This document shows positions 26,860 through 40,680 of a stretch of DNA of 64,000 bases, in pieces. The notes under the pieces are model-generated. The model was given only the letters and a program-made list of their open reading frames with translations. It searched no databases and was not told where the DNA came from. A program made the position numbers and the translations under genes. Source of the DNA: Aurantimonas marina. GTDB taxonomy: Bacteria; Pseudomonadota; Alphaproteobacteria; Rhizobiales; Rhizobiaceae. Position 1 is the first letter of the stretch. Each line of letters begins with the position of its first letter. The stretch lies in NCBI RefSeq assembly GCF_017183135.1, contig NZ_JADDXW010000001.1, positions 372,001 to 436,000 on the forward strand. Direction: 5' to 3'.

Positions 26860-28773
26860 TCAGCTGTCAGCCGTTTCGTAGTTCCGCCCGCCGGTGACGA
26901 CAGCCGGAAAACGCCCAGTGACGATCGGGAACGGCGCCGGCGAAGCTTCCGCCCGATCGTCGGAAGCCGCGCGCGCGGCCTCCTGGGCCGCCTTGGCCTT
27001 CTGGACCTGGCGCGCGAACACCTCCTGCCGTGGCCCGAAATCCTGCACGGCTCCCTCGCGCAGGATCATGATCTTGTCGGCCCGTTCGGCAATCGGCCGG
27101 CGCTGTGTCACCAGAAGCACCGTCACCTTCGCCTCGCGGGCCGATGCCAGCGCCTTGTCCAGCGCCATCTCGCCTTCGGTGTCCAGATTGGCGTTCGGCT
27201 CGTCGAGAACGAGCAGCTTCGGCGATCCATAAAATGCCCGGGCCAGACCGACGCGCTGGCGCTGCCCGCCGGACAATTGCTGGCCGGCTGGCCCGATGAT
27301 CGTATCATAGCCCTTCGGCAATCGCTGGATGAGGTCGTGGACCTCGGCTTTCTTTGCCGCGTCGATGATGGCCGCATCGCGCGCGTCGGGATCGAACCGG
27401 GCGATATTCTGCGCGATCGTCCCCGGCAGAAGTTCGACGTCCTGGGCCAGATAGCCGACATGGCGACCCAGACTCTCCCGGTCCCAGTTGCGGATATCGG
27501 CCCCATCGACACGAATCGCGCCCGAACGGATGTCGAAACCGCCGACGATGGCGCGCATGAGCGTCGATTTCCCGGCGCCGGAAGGACCGACCACCACGAC
27601 GCAGTCGCCGGCCGGAATCTCGGCCGAGATCCGTTTGAGCAGCGGGTCGGCGTTCGCTGCAGTGGGCGGAAACACGACGACATTCTCAAGCGACAGGCGC
27701 CCGACAGGATCGGGCAGATCGGTCGCGGCCGGCTTGGTCCCAAGCGGAGCGAGCAACACGCTCAGCCGTCCCCAGGCCTTGCGGGCATCGACGGCGGGCT
27801 TCCACCCCGCGATGACCTGGTCGATCGGCTGGAGTCCGCGACCGGAAATCAGCGAGGAAGCGAAGATCATCCCGGCGGTCATCTCACCGGCCAGCACCAG
27901 ATAGCCGCCATAGCCGAGGATGGCGATCTGCAACCCGATTCGAAGCGTGCGGGAGACGCCGGCATAGATCGCATTGATGCGGTTCAGCCGGTCCTGCGCC
28001 TCCAGCGAACGCGCTTCCTGGCCGCCCCATGCTCCTACGACATTGCCCACCATGCCCATCGCTGCGATACTTTCGGCGCCGCGGGCGAAGGACTGCGCTG
28101 CGAGCATCGCGGCCATCGCCCGCTCGCCGGCTTCGCCGACCGGGCGCTGCATCGCCTGCTGATTGGCCCAGGCGAGCAGGGCCAGGATGGTCGCGCCACC
28201 CAGCGTCAGCCAGAAAAGATGCGGGTGGATGAAATAGAGAATGCCGATGAAGAGCGGGACGAAGGGTAGGTCGAAGTAGGCCAGCAGGGAACGGCCGGAT
28301 ATGAATGCGCGCACCGTGGCGAGATCGCGCAGCGGCTGGACGTCGCCCAGCGACGCCCGCGGACCGCGCATCGCGCCGACGAGCGTCCGGGCGCCCGTCC
28401 CTGCCTCCAGCCGCGCGGCGATCCGACCGCAGATCATCGACCGGATCGCGTCGACCGCGCCGAGCAGGACCAGCGCGGCCACCGCGATGACGGAAATGAA
28501 CGCCAGCGTCTCGACGGAGGCCGAGGACAGCACGCGGTCATAGATCTGCAGCAAATAGATCGGCTGAATCAGAAGCAGAATGTTGATGACGAAGCTGAAG
28601 ACGATCAGCGCGACGAAGCCGCCGGTCAGGTCAAAGCCGAAACGTTGGTCATTTCCAGTCAATGCGATCCCGCCCCCTCCGGTTTTCCTCAAAGATGTCA
28701 CTCGCCATAGCCCGCGGCCCTCGAAACCCCGACCCCCATCGTCGATCATTCGACAGTGATAAGAAGCCGACAC
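26860..28773 (-). CDS. Type I secretion system permease/ATPase, PrtD family
   Basis: Fused membrane and ATPase half-transporter of 637 residues that exports unfolded proteins directly out of the cell. Six helices (about 50-310) show FVALIVFSFVINILLLIQPI and QIYDRVLSS, typical of PrtD. The ATPase has Walker A GPSGAGKST, signature QQLSGGQRQR and Walker B LLVLDEPNANLD. A tail of about 50 residues rich in alanine and proline ends the protein. The GTG at 28773 follows a GGAAAG-like site; ATG 28749 is an alternative. No RTX-type substrate or TolC gene is in the window, so the cargo is unknown. Confidence 0.9.
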   Translation of the reverse strand: MSASYHCRMIDDGGRGFEGRGLWRVTSLRKTGGGGIALTGNDQRFGFDLTGGFVALIVFSFVINILLLIQPIYLLQIYDRVLSSASVETLAFISVIAVAALVLLGAVDAIRSMICGRIAARLEAGTGARTLVGAMRGPRASLGDVQPLRDLATVRAFISGRSLLAYFDLPFVPLFIGILYFIHPHLFWLTLGGATILALLAWANQQAMQRPVGEAGERAMAAMLAAQSFARGAESIAAMGMVGNVVGAWGGQEARSLEAQDRLNRINAIYAGVSRTLRIGLQIAILGYGGYLVLAGEMTAGMIFASSLISGRGLQPIDQVIAGWKPAVDARKAWGRLSVLLAPLGTKPAATDLPDPVGRLSLENVVVFPPTAANADPLLKRISAEIPAGDCVVVVGPSGAGKSTLMRAIVGGFDIRSGAIRVDGADIRNWDRESLGRHVGYLAQDVELLPGTIAQNIARFDPDARDAAIIDAAKKAEVHDLIQRLPKGYDTIIGPAGQQLSGGQRQRVGLARAFYGSPKLLVLDEPNANLDTEGEMALDKALASAREAKVTVLLVTQRRPIAERADKIMILREGAVQDFGPRQEVFARQVQKAKAAQEAARAASDDRAEASPAPFPIVTGRFPAVVTGGRNYETADS

Positions 28774-28914
28774 CAGGGAACTTTCCTTAGGTCATTCAAA
28801 CCTATTCATCGTGCAACGACAAGATGATCTTCGGCGGGCGCGTCAGGCGGCTTGGCGAGCATGACGGCCGCGATGGTCAGCGGGGCTCGCAAAACCCGGC
28901 TCGTCGAACAAGGC

Positions 28915-28943
28915 TTGGCGCCGGCGGCCGGATTCGATTATGG
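28915..28943 (+). promoter_or_regulatory. Probable promoter of tRNA-Arg
   Basis: TTGGCG and TTATGG, 17 bases apart, end 12 bases before the mature tRNA 5' end. The spacing fits a housekeeping promoter reading only this tRNA. Confidence 0.45.
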
Positions 28944-28954
28944 TGCGCCCTCGT

Positions 28955-29031
28955 GGTCCCGTAGCTCAGCAGGATAGAGCATCAGATTCCTAATCTGAGG
29001 GTCACTGGTTCGAATCCAGTCGGGATCACCA
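28955..29031 (+). tRNA. tRNA-Arg (anticodon CCT)
   Basis: A full cloverleaf of 77 bases including an encoded CCA end. The acceptor stem pairs GGTCCCG with CGGGATC (one G-U). The D-arm contains GCTC...GAGC, the anticodon stem TCAGA/TCTGA encloses TTCCTAA giving anticodon CCT (decodes AGG), and the T-arm has CTGGTTCGAATCCAG. Its 3' end has the features of an integration site; see the direct repeat and the neighbouring insertion. Confidence 0.96.
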
Positions 29032-29032
29032 T
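28998..29032 (+). repeat. Left candidate attachment site in tRNA-Arg
   Basis: This 3' part of the tRNA gene (AGGGTCACTGG, the T-arm, then GGATCACCAT) reappears 766 bases later with the T-arm missing. Integrases commonly use tRNA 3' halves as attachment cores, and the DNA between the two copies is unlike the chromosome. Position as a left junction is inferred. Confidence 0.5.
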
Positions 29033-29349
29033 AGAAATGAAATACTTAATTTCAGGCAGGCCCGGTTTCATGTTGCATCCATGTTGCGACCAGTTCCCTT
29101 GAATTGCAGGCGTTTGCAGGTACTCTCAGCAACTCCACGCGACTCGACGGATTCCGTCAAAGGTCGGCTTCGGACGGAAAGTGTAGGGAGTCGAGGCGTT
29201 CCCGACCTTGAGCGGGTGCCATTGAGGGTGCGCATACGGTGCATATCCCGCTGGGCAGGCCATGATAAACGTACCTGTCGGCCGGGGCGTCTGCCGACAA
29301 GTCATAGGACCAACCGTCATCGGGCGATCGATTTCGACCGACGAACGAC

Positions 29350-29421
29350 ATGGGCAGTGACATGGCCTCGTTCTTTTTTGGCATTCTCGGGGAATTCTGG
29401 CGTGGCTCACGTCACAGATGA
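29350..29421 (+). CDS. Possible 23-residue ORF or frameshifted N terminus
   Basis: ATG 29350 opens a short frame whose product begins MGSDMASFFFGILGEFWRG and stops at 29421. The stop overlaps the ATG of the next frame as ATGA. It is either a coupled leader peptide or the original N terminus of the following gene, separated from it by a frameshift. No good ribosome site is visible. Low confidence as a gene in its own right. Confidence 0.25.
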   Translation: MGSDMASFFFGILGEFWRGSRHR

Positions 29422-29789
29422 TCGCGGAGCCGATACGCTGGCTGTGGACACTTCGGAGGGAAGCGCGCGTTGAGTTGAAAGAGTTGGCGCGCTCTTGGCC
29501 GATAAAGAGCAGCGGAGATTTGCATCCCGAATATCCTATGCTTCACTACCAAAAAGCCGAAAAGGATCGCTCCCGACTGGCCAACCTCGGGCAGCAGCTT
29601 GCCGCATTCACCGAAATTCATCTGAGGCTATCGTCCACATATGCTAAGTGGTGGAAGGGGTATGACTTGAAGGAGGCCGCTGACGGCTTCACTAGTATGG
29701 CGGGTCATCTCCACACGTCCAACATGCATGAGCGGCGTGAAGCCGAGCGCAACATCAAAAGGGGTCTTGGCTTCAAGGACATGCATTAG
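29418..29789 (+). CDS. Hypothetical protein in the tRNA-Arg insertion
   Basis: Soluble, charged protein of 123 residues; I do not recognise a named family. The sequence has real protein texture: WLWTLRREARVELKELARSW, SGDLHPEYPMLHYQKAEKDR and LSSTYAKWWKGYDLKEAADG are segments not expected of a shadow frame, and no competing gene lies opposite. Codon choice is less G+C-rich than in flanking genes. There is no membrane segment or signal peptide. It fills most of the stretch between the tRNA and its partial copy, so it is likely cargo or a remnant of an integrated element. The true start may lie upstream in another frame. Confidence 0.5.
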   Translation: MIAEPIRWLWTLRREARVELKELARSWPIKSSGDLHPEYPMLHYQKAEKDRSRLANLGQQLAAFTEIHLRLSSTYAKWWKGYDLKEAADGFTSMAGHLHTSNMHERREAERNIKRGLGFKDMH

Positions 29790-29808
29790 GGTCGCTGGGG
29801 ATCACCAT
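29788..29808 (+). repeat. Right candidate attachment site, partial tRNA copy
   Basis: AGGGTCGCTGG directly followed by GGATCACCAT repeats 20 of 21 bases of the tRNA-Arg 3' half, provided the 14-base T-arm piece 29009-29022 is skipped. The last 11 bases (GGGATCACCAT) match 29022-29032 without a gap. It closes the small insertion on its right side, just after the hypothetical gene. Confidence 0.5.
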
Positions 29809-30025
29809 GCAGTTCGATAGCTGCACGAGCCTGTTTTACAGGTGTGCGCGTCATGCTTATCTACTCTGCCGCCCGAGCGTCGAGATAGCTTCTCAGACGC
29901 TCAAAGATCATTCCGCAAGATATTCACCTCACCGGCCACTGCCTCAGCGCAACGGCCGTCTTACATATTTCCGCCGCCCGGTTGATGATGTCGGATTTCG
30001 CGGCGAGCGGGAAGCATGGCGGCGC
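29809..30025. other. Gap between the insertion and trkH
   Basis: No convincing gene. A seven-base inverted repeat (GAGCGTC at 29875-29881, GACGCTC at 29896-29902) with a 14-base loop could serve as a weak terminator of trkH, but no T-tract follows. Base composition is still lower in G+C than the flanks. Confidence 0.35.
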
Positions 30026-31411
30026 TCAGTCGAGCCAGGTCGCTGGGAACAAGAGAACGAGCACCGTCACGATCTCGAGCCGCCCGAGCAGCATGATCGC
30101 GGAAAGAACCCAGAGCGTCGGATCGGAGAATTTGCCGAAATTGCCGGCGGGGCCGATGATCTGGCCAAATCCCGGACCGACATTTGCGAGCGCGGTGAGC
30201 GATCCGGAAAAGGCCGTCATGAAATCGAGCCCGAGCAAGGTCAAGACGACGGTGCCGATCAGCAAGACACCGAAAAACAACAAGACGAACAGCGTCACGG
30301 TCTGCAGCAATTCCGGCGTAACCTCCTGATTGCCGTAGCGCAGGCGCCGGATCGCATGCGGACGGAACAGTCCCCGGGCGCTGGCTTTCACGAGGAGGAA
30401 GAGGATGACCAGCCGGTTGGCCTTGATCCCGCCGGCGGTAGACCCGGCGCAGCCGCCCAGGAACATGGCGAGAAAGAAGACACCCGTCGCAGCGTTCGAC
30501 CAGAGCGTATAGTCCTCCGAAGCATAGCCCGTCGTCGTGATCACCGAAATGAGGTTGAACGCCGAACTGGCGAACGCCTCGTTGAAGGGCGTCGCGTTGA
30601 GAGCATGGCGGGTAGCAGCCAGAGCGACGCTGAGCACGGCGCAGGTCACCAGGAAAACCAGGATCTGCGGATCGTTCCAGCGCTGGAATCGGAACGGCAG
30701 GAGCACCCGGATGTAGATCACGAAGGGAAGCGAGGCGAGCACCATGAACAGGCTCGAGACGACAAGCAGCCGGTTGTCGTCGAAATAGCCCATCGAGGAG
30801 TCGTGGGTCGAGAACCCGCCGGTCGCCAACGTCGTCATCGCGTGGTTCACGGCATCGAAGACGCTCATGCCAAGGGCCGAATAGGCCATGATGCAGAGGA
30901 CGGTCAGCACCGCATAGGCAGCCATCAGGCCGGCCGCCAACTGGTTGACGCGCGGCAGGATTTTCTCGGATTTGTCCGAACTCTCCATGTGGAACAGGGA
31001 AAGACCGCCGCCGCGGATCGACGGCAGGATCAGGATCGCCATGCCGATGATGCCGATGCCGCCGAGCCATTGCAGCAGCGAGCGCCACAAAAGAAGGCCC
31101 GGCGGGAGCGCATCGAGGCCGGAAATCACTGTCGAGCCTGTTGTCGTCAGTCCGGACATCGATTCGAAGAAGGCGCCGGCGAAGCTGAGGTGGACCGAGC
31201 CGAAATACAGCGGCAGGGCGCCGATGCCGGCGGTGACCAACCAAACCGACGTCACCAGCAGGAAGCCGAGGCGCGGCGTGAACGGCACGCGTTCGCCGCG
31301 GGTGGCCGCGGCGACAAGACTGCAGACGATCGCAACGTCGACAGCGGAAAACACGAAGATTCGCCAGTCGTCATTGGCGTTGGAAAAATCCGTCAACGCG
31401 GGAATCAGCAT
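30026..31411 (-). CDS. trkH: Trk-type potassium uptake membrane protein TrkH
   Basis: Potassium-translocating subunit of the Trk system, working with the cytoplasmic NAD-binding TrkA (not in this window). Four selectivity-filter repeats are visible: SGLTTTGSTV, HAMTTLATGGFS, VITTTGYASEDY and ALANVGPGFG. Helix-breaking LGGCAGSTAGGIKANRL in the third repeat is also typical. From the first ATG, at 31411, it has 461 residues and starts in the middle of the usual first helix. The frame stays open upstream and encodes a fitting start of that helix (FHTASIFGLALAGA), but with no ATG, GTG or TTG. An ATT at 31468 preceded by GGGAG would give 480 residues, the normal length. Confidence 0.92.
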   Translation of the reverse strand: MLIPALTDFSNANDDWRIFVFSAVDVAIVCSLVAAATRGERVPFTPRLGFLLVTSVWLVTAGIGALPLYFGSVHLSFAGAFFESMSGLTTTGSTVISGLDALPPGLLLWRSLLQWLGGIGIIGMAILILPSIRGGGLSLFHMESSDKSEKILPRVNQLAAGLMAAYAVLTVLCIMAYSALGMSVFDAVNHAMTTLATGGFSTHDSSMGYFDDNRLLVVSSLFMVLASLPFVIYIRVLLPFRFQRWNDPQILVFLVTCAVLSVALAATRHALNATPFNEAFASSAFNLISVITTTGYASEDYTLWSNAATGVFFLAMFLGGCAGSTAGGIKANRLVILFLLVKASARGLFRPHAIRRLRYGNQEVTPELLQTVTLFVLLFFGVLLIGTVVLTLLGLDFMTAFSGSLTALANVGPGFGQIIGPAGNFGKFSDPTLWVLSAIMLLGRLEIVTVLVLLFPATWLD

Positions 31412-31786
31412 GGCTCCGGCCAGGGCCAGTCCGAAGATCGACGCCGTATGGAAGGTTGTCCGGAGAATGGGAAGCTCCCGCGAGGATCACGGCGATCCGG
31501 ACAGCCGGATGGCGTAAACGCGCTTTTATACCCGCGCCGCGGCGTCGACAACGGGGCGCCGCCACCGTCACGGGCGGCCCTTGCCTGCCGACCGAGCCCC
31601 AAGCTCGCCGCGTAGAAATCCATTCCGCCGAAGTGCCCATGCCGCGACATGCTTTGCCCTTGTCAGCCTTCGAGGGAGCGGCTACGTCCGGGCGAAACGA
31701 GGACAGGTCGGAATCCGAGCCGGCACTGTCGCTCGCGCAAGAACCGACCCTCTCCGAATGGGGTCCGACAAGACCGAGGTTCCGTC
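31412..31786. other. Divergent gap between trkH and fdxA
   Basis: The 57 bases nearest trkH probably code for its true N terminus. The rest must hold promoters for both genes. I see no strong -35/-10 pair, no hairpin and no additional gene; the open frames crossing it are shadows. Confidence 0.4.
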
Positions 31787-32125
31787 ATGACCTATCTGGT
31801 GACCGACAACTGCATCAAGTGCAAATACATGGACTGTGTGGAGGTCTGTCCGGTCGACTGTTTCTACGAGGGCGACAACATGCTCGTCATCCATCCCGAC
31901 GAGTGCATCGACTGCGGCGTGTGCGAGCCGGAATGCCCGGCCGAGGCGATCAAGCCGGACACCGAGCCGGGCCTCGACAAATGGCTGACGGTCAACACCG
32001 AATACGCCGAGAAATGGCCGAACATCACGATCAAGCGTGAGCCGCCGGCCGACGCCGAGAAATTCGACGGCGAGGAAGGCAAGTTCGAGAAGTACTTTTC
32101 GCCCGAACCCGGCGAAGGCGACTGA
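31787..32125 (+). CDS. fdxA: Seven-iron ferredoxin FdxA
   Basis: Small soluble electron carrier of 112 residues with one [3Fe-4S] and one [4Fe-4S] cluster. Cysteines 9, 17 and 50 should bind the three-iron cluster and 21, 40, 43 and 46 the four-iron cluster ([17 protein letters not shown] and [12 protein letters not shown]). The long C-terminal tail, ending in acidic residues, is typical of alphaproteobacterial FdxA. ATG 31787 is chosen because the conserved family start is MTYLVTDNC; the open frame back to 31649 is not conserved. In many Rhizobiales fdxA follows the helicase and S4 genes on the same strand; here it converges on them. Confidence 0.95.
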   Translation: MTYLVTDNCIKCKYMDCVEVCPVDCFYEGDNMLVIHPDECIDCGVCEPECPAEAIKPDTEPGLDKWLTVNTEYAEKWPNITIKREPPADAEKFDGEEGKFEKYFSPEPGEGD

Positions 32126-32167
32126 ACCGTCAGTGTTCGCAGCAAAGGCCCGATAGGCTAGCCGGAT

Positions 32168-32554
32168 TTATCCCCAGCGCAGGCGCTCATGGGCGCGGCG
32201 CTCTTTCTTGTTCGGCGGCCGTTTTGGCGGGGTATAGCCGCCCTTGGGCGGCTCGGCATCCTTGCGCTTGGTTGTCTCATCTGGCGGCGGCGACAGATCC
32301 TCGTACAACTCCGCCGCTTCGCTAGCCGGCCCGCGGCGGGTGCCGCAGTCGCGAATCTTCAAAATGCGAACCGTGTCGTGGATCGACACGGTCAGCGTGT
32401 CGTCGGCACGCACCAGACGCGCGGCATTGGTGGTCTTGTCGCGGTTTATCCGCACGCCGCCCGATTGGACAAGCTTCTGGGCAAGGCTGCGCGACTTCAC
32501 GACCCTCGCGAAGAAGAGCCATTTGTCGATGCGCTGACCCGTTCCGTCAGCCAT
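32168..32554 (-). CDS. S4-domain RNA-binding protein (HslR-like)
   Basis: Basic protein of 128 residues with an N-terminal S4 domain: RIDKWLFFARVVKSRSLAQ, then VRINRDKTTNAARLVRADD. The Hsp15/HslR family binds stalled 50S subunits carrying nascent chains. The C-terminal third is a lysine- and proline-rich tail (GGYTPPKRPPNKKERRAHER) typical of the rhizobial form. It starts 17 bases after the helicase gene ends and is surely co-transcribed with it. Confidence 0.9.
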   Translation of the reverse strand: MADGTGQRIDKWLFFARVVKSRSLAQKLVQSGGVRINRDKTTNAARLVRADDTLTVSIHDTVRILKIRDCGTRRGPASEAAELYEDLSPPPDETTKRKDAEPPKGGYTPPKRPPNKKERRAHERLRWG

Positions 32555-32571
32555 CGGAACCGTTTTCGGGC

Positions 32572-35850
<3,279 letters not shown>

Positions 35851-35988
35851 GCGTATCGCTATGTGGGATCACAGGTCGTTTGGAAAAGGTTCCGCCTTGA
35901 TTCGCAATGGCTTCGAACGCCCGAGAACCGGCGCGGATTTCAAGCGAACCACGGCGCGACAAAAAAAATCGATCGACTCGAACTTTTT

Positions 35989-36017
35989 TTGGAACCACTG
36001 GCGCGCCCCCGCATTAT
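35989..36017 (+). promoter_or_regulatory. Promoter of the predicted small RNA
   Basis: TTGGAA (35989-35994) and CATTAT (36012-36017) are separated by exactly 17 bases, each box matching the housekeeping consensus at four of six positions. The predicted start of transcription, about 36021-36024, lies just where the C-rich RNA begins, and a strong terminator follows 70 bases later. Confidence 0.5.
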
Positions 36018-36020
36018 TCA

Positions 36021-36096
36021 GGCACCCCCAAGCGATCATCCCCCTCGATCGCGATATGCAGACGGAAAAAGGCAGCTCCCCCTCGCTGCCTTTTTT
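36021..36096 (+). ncRNA. Predicted trans-acting small RNA with C-rich loops
   Basis: About 76 bases between a promoter and a Rho-independent terminator, with no reading frame. It starts GGCACCCCCAA. A first hairpin (36032-36052) has stem GCGATC/GATCGC and loop ATCCCCCTC. The second hairpin is the terminator, whose loop is TCCCCCTC. The same C-rich, anti-Shine-Dalgarno-like word is therefore displayed three times: in the 5' tail and in both loops. This design is known from rhizobial trans-acting small RNAs that mask ribosome sites (for instance the alpha-r14 group), though I cannot assign it to a family without a search. It lies between the divergent helicase gene and the EamA transporter gene. 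Confidence 0.6.
36066..36096 (+). terminator. Rho-independent terminator of the predicted small RNA
   Basis: Stem AAAAAGGCAGC/GCTGCCTTTTT, loop TCCCCCTC, run of six T. Symmetric, so it could also act on the minus strand. No protein gene ends here on the plus strand, which is the main reason to suspect a non-coding transcript. Confidence 0.85.
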
Positions 36097-36220
36097 CGCG
36101 TCTGGAGGTGGGGTCCTTGCCACACCGGGGCGAAAAACTCGGCCCTTATCGCAAATTCGGTTGCACAATAAGATGGGGTTAACGTAGCGACGAGTTCCCG
36201 CCGCCGTCCCGGATCACTCC

Positions 36221-37105
36221 ATGCAAGCCGGAATTCTCCTGGCCTTCGCCGCCTATTTTTCCTTCGCGGGCGCCGATGCCAGCCTGAAGTGGATCGGCCC
36301 CGACCTTCCCATCTTCGAGATCGGCTTCTTCGTCTCGCTGTTCGCCCTTTTGCCGGCGCTGTTCACCAAGCGCCCGGAAGACAACTGGGGCAACGTCTTC
36401 GTGCCCAAGCGTCCCGGCCTGCTGGCGCTGCGGATGCTGAGCGGCACGCTCGGCGGCATCGGTGGGGTGATTGCCTTCACCACCCTGCCGCTGGCCGAGG
36501 CCTACGCCCTCATTTTTCTCCTGCCGATCTTCGTGACGGTGTTTTCCCGGGTGGTGCTGAAGGAGCCGGTCGGCTGGCGGCGTTGGCTCGCCGTCTTCGG
36601 CGGCCTCATCGGGGTTCTGTTCGTCGTCAGGCCCGGTTTCCGGGAAATCCTGCCGGGCCACTTCGCCGCCATTCTCGTCGCCATCTGCGGCGCGGCGACC
36701 GTCCTCATCCTGCGCGTCCTCGGCCCCTCCGAACGCCGGATCACGCTGATTGGTGCCGTTCTCGTCGCCGGGATTGTTGTCAACGGGGTGTTGATGGTCC
36801 CGAATTTCGAAGCGCCCGGCCCCGCCCTCTGGCCGGTTCTCCTGCTCGGCGGCGTATTCGCCGGCATGGGCCATCTGTTGATCGTCTTCGCCACAAGGCT
36901 CGCGCCCGCCGCTCGGGTGGCCCCCACCCAATACAGCCAGATCGTCTGGGCCGCGGTCATCGGCGCCACCTTCTTCGGCGAATATCCGGACGGTCTCGCG
37001 ATGGTCGGCATGGCGTTGGTCGGAGTCTCCGGCCTCTTCACCCTGGTGCGCGAGGAGCAGCGATTCGGCTGGCCGAGCCGGATTCCGCTGATTCGCAATC
37101 GCTGA
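36221..37105 (+). CDS. EamA/DMT family transporter
   Basis: Inner-membrane protein of 294 residues with ten helices in two EamA repeats (about 1-140 and 145-285). Typical are the first helix GILLAFAAYFSFAGADASLK, the ALRMLSGTLGGIGGVIAFTT segment and the second-repeat APTQYSQIVWAAVIGATFFGE. Members export amino acids, nucleotides or other metabolites; the substrate is unknown here. The 111 bases that follow contain the pyc promoter. Confidence 0.9.
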   Translation: MQAGILLAFAAYFSFAGADASLKWIGPDLPIFEIGFFVSLFALLPALFTKRPEDNWGNVFVPKRPGLLALRMLSGTLGGIGGVIAFTTLPLAEAYALIFLLPIFVTVFSRVVLKEPVGWRRWLAVFGGLIGVLFVVRPGFREILPGHFAAILVAICGAATVLILRVLGPSERRITLIGAVLVAGIVVNGVLMVPNFEAPGPALWPVLLLGGVFAGMGHLLIVFATRLAPAARVAPTQYSQIVWAAVIGATFFGEYPDGLAMVGMALVGVSGLFTLVREEQRFGWPSRIPLIRNR

Positions 37106-37159
37106 CGAGAGGGCATTGTGGCGCTTCGCACCTGCGAAAAGCACTGCGGCGCCGCAATC

Positions 37160-37187
37160 TTGAGCGATCGCCGAAAGCGACTATAAG
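37160..37187 (+). promoter_or_regulatory. Sigma-70 promoter of pyc
   Basis: TTGAGC, 16 bases, then TATAAG (37182-37187). The predicted start lies about 22 bases before the pyc TTG codon, leaving a short leader with GTAGGGGGAA as ribosome site. Confidence 0.65.
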
Positions 37188-37216
37188 TCGTGCGACCTGA
37201 GTAGGGGGAACAGTCC

Positions 37217-40678
<3,462 letters not shown>

Positions 40679-40680
40679 TC

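Noticed and set aside
29157-29384. A 75-codon minus-strand frame in the tRNA-Arg insertion
   Set aside because: Looks somewhat protein-like, but no ribosome site, overlaps the plus-strand mini-frame, and nothing recognisable. Left out rather than called.
29807-31615. A 602-codon open frame antisense to trkH
   Set aside because: Composition dominated by His, Arg, Gln and Glu, no fold; TrkH on the other strand is unmistakable.
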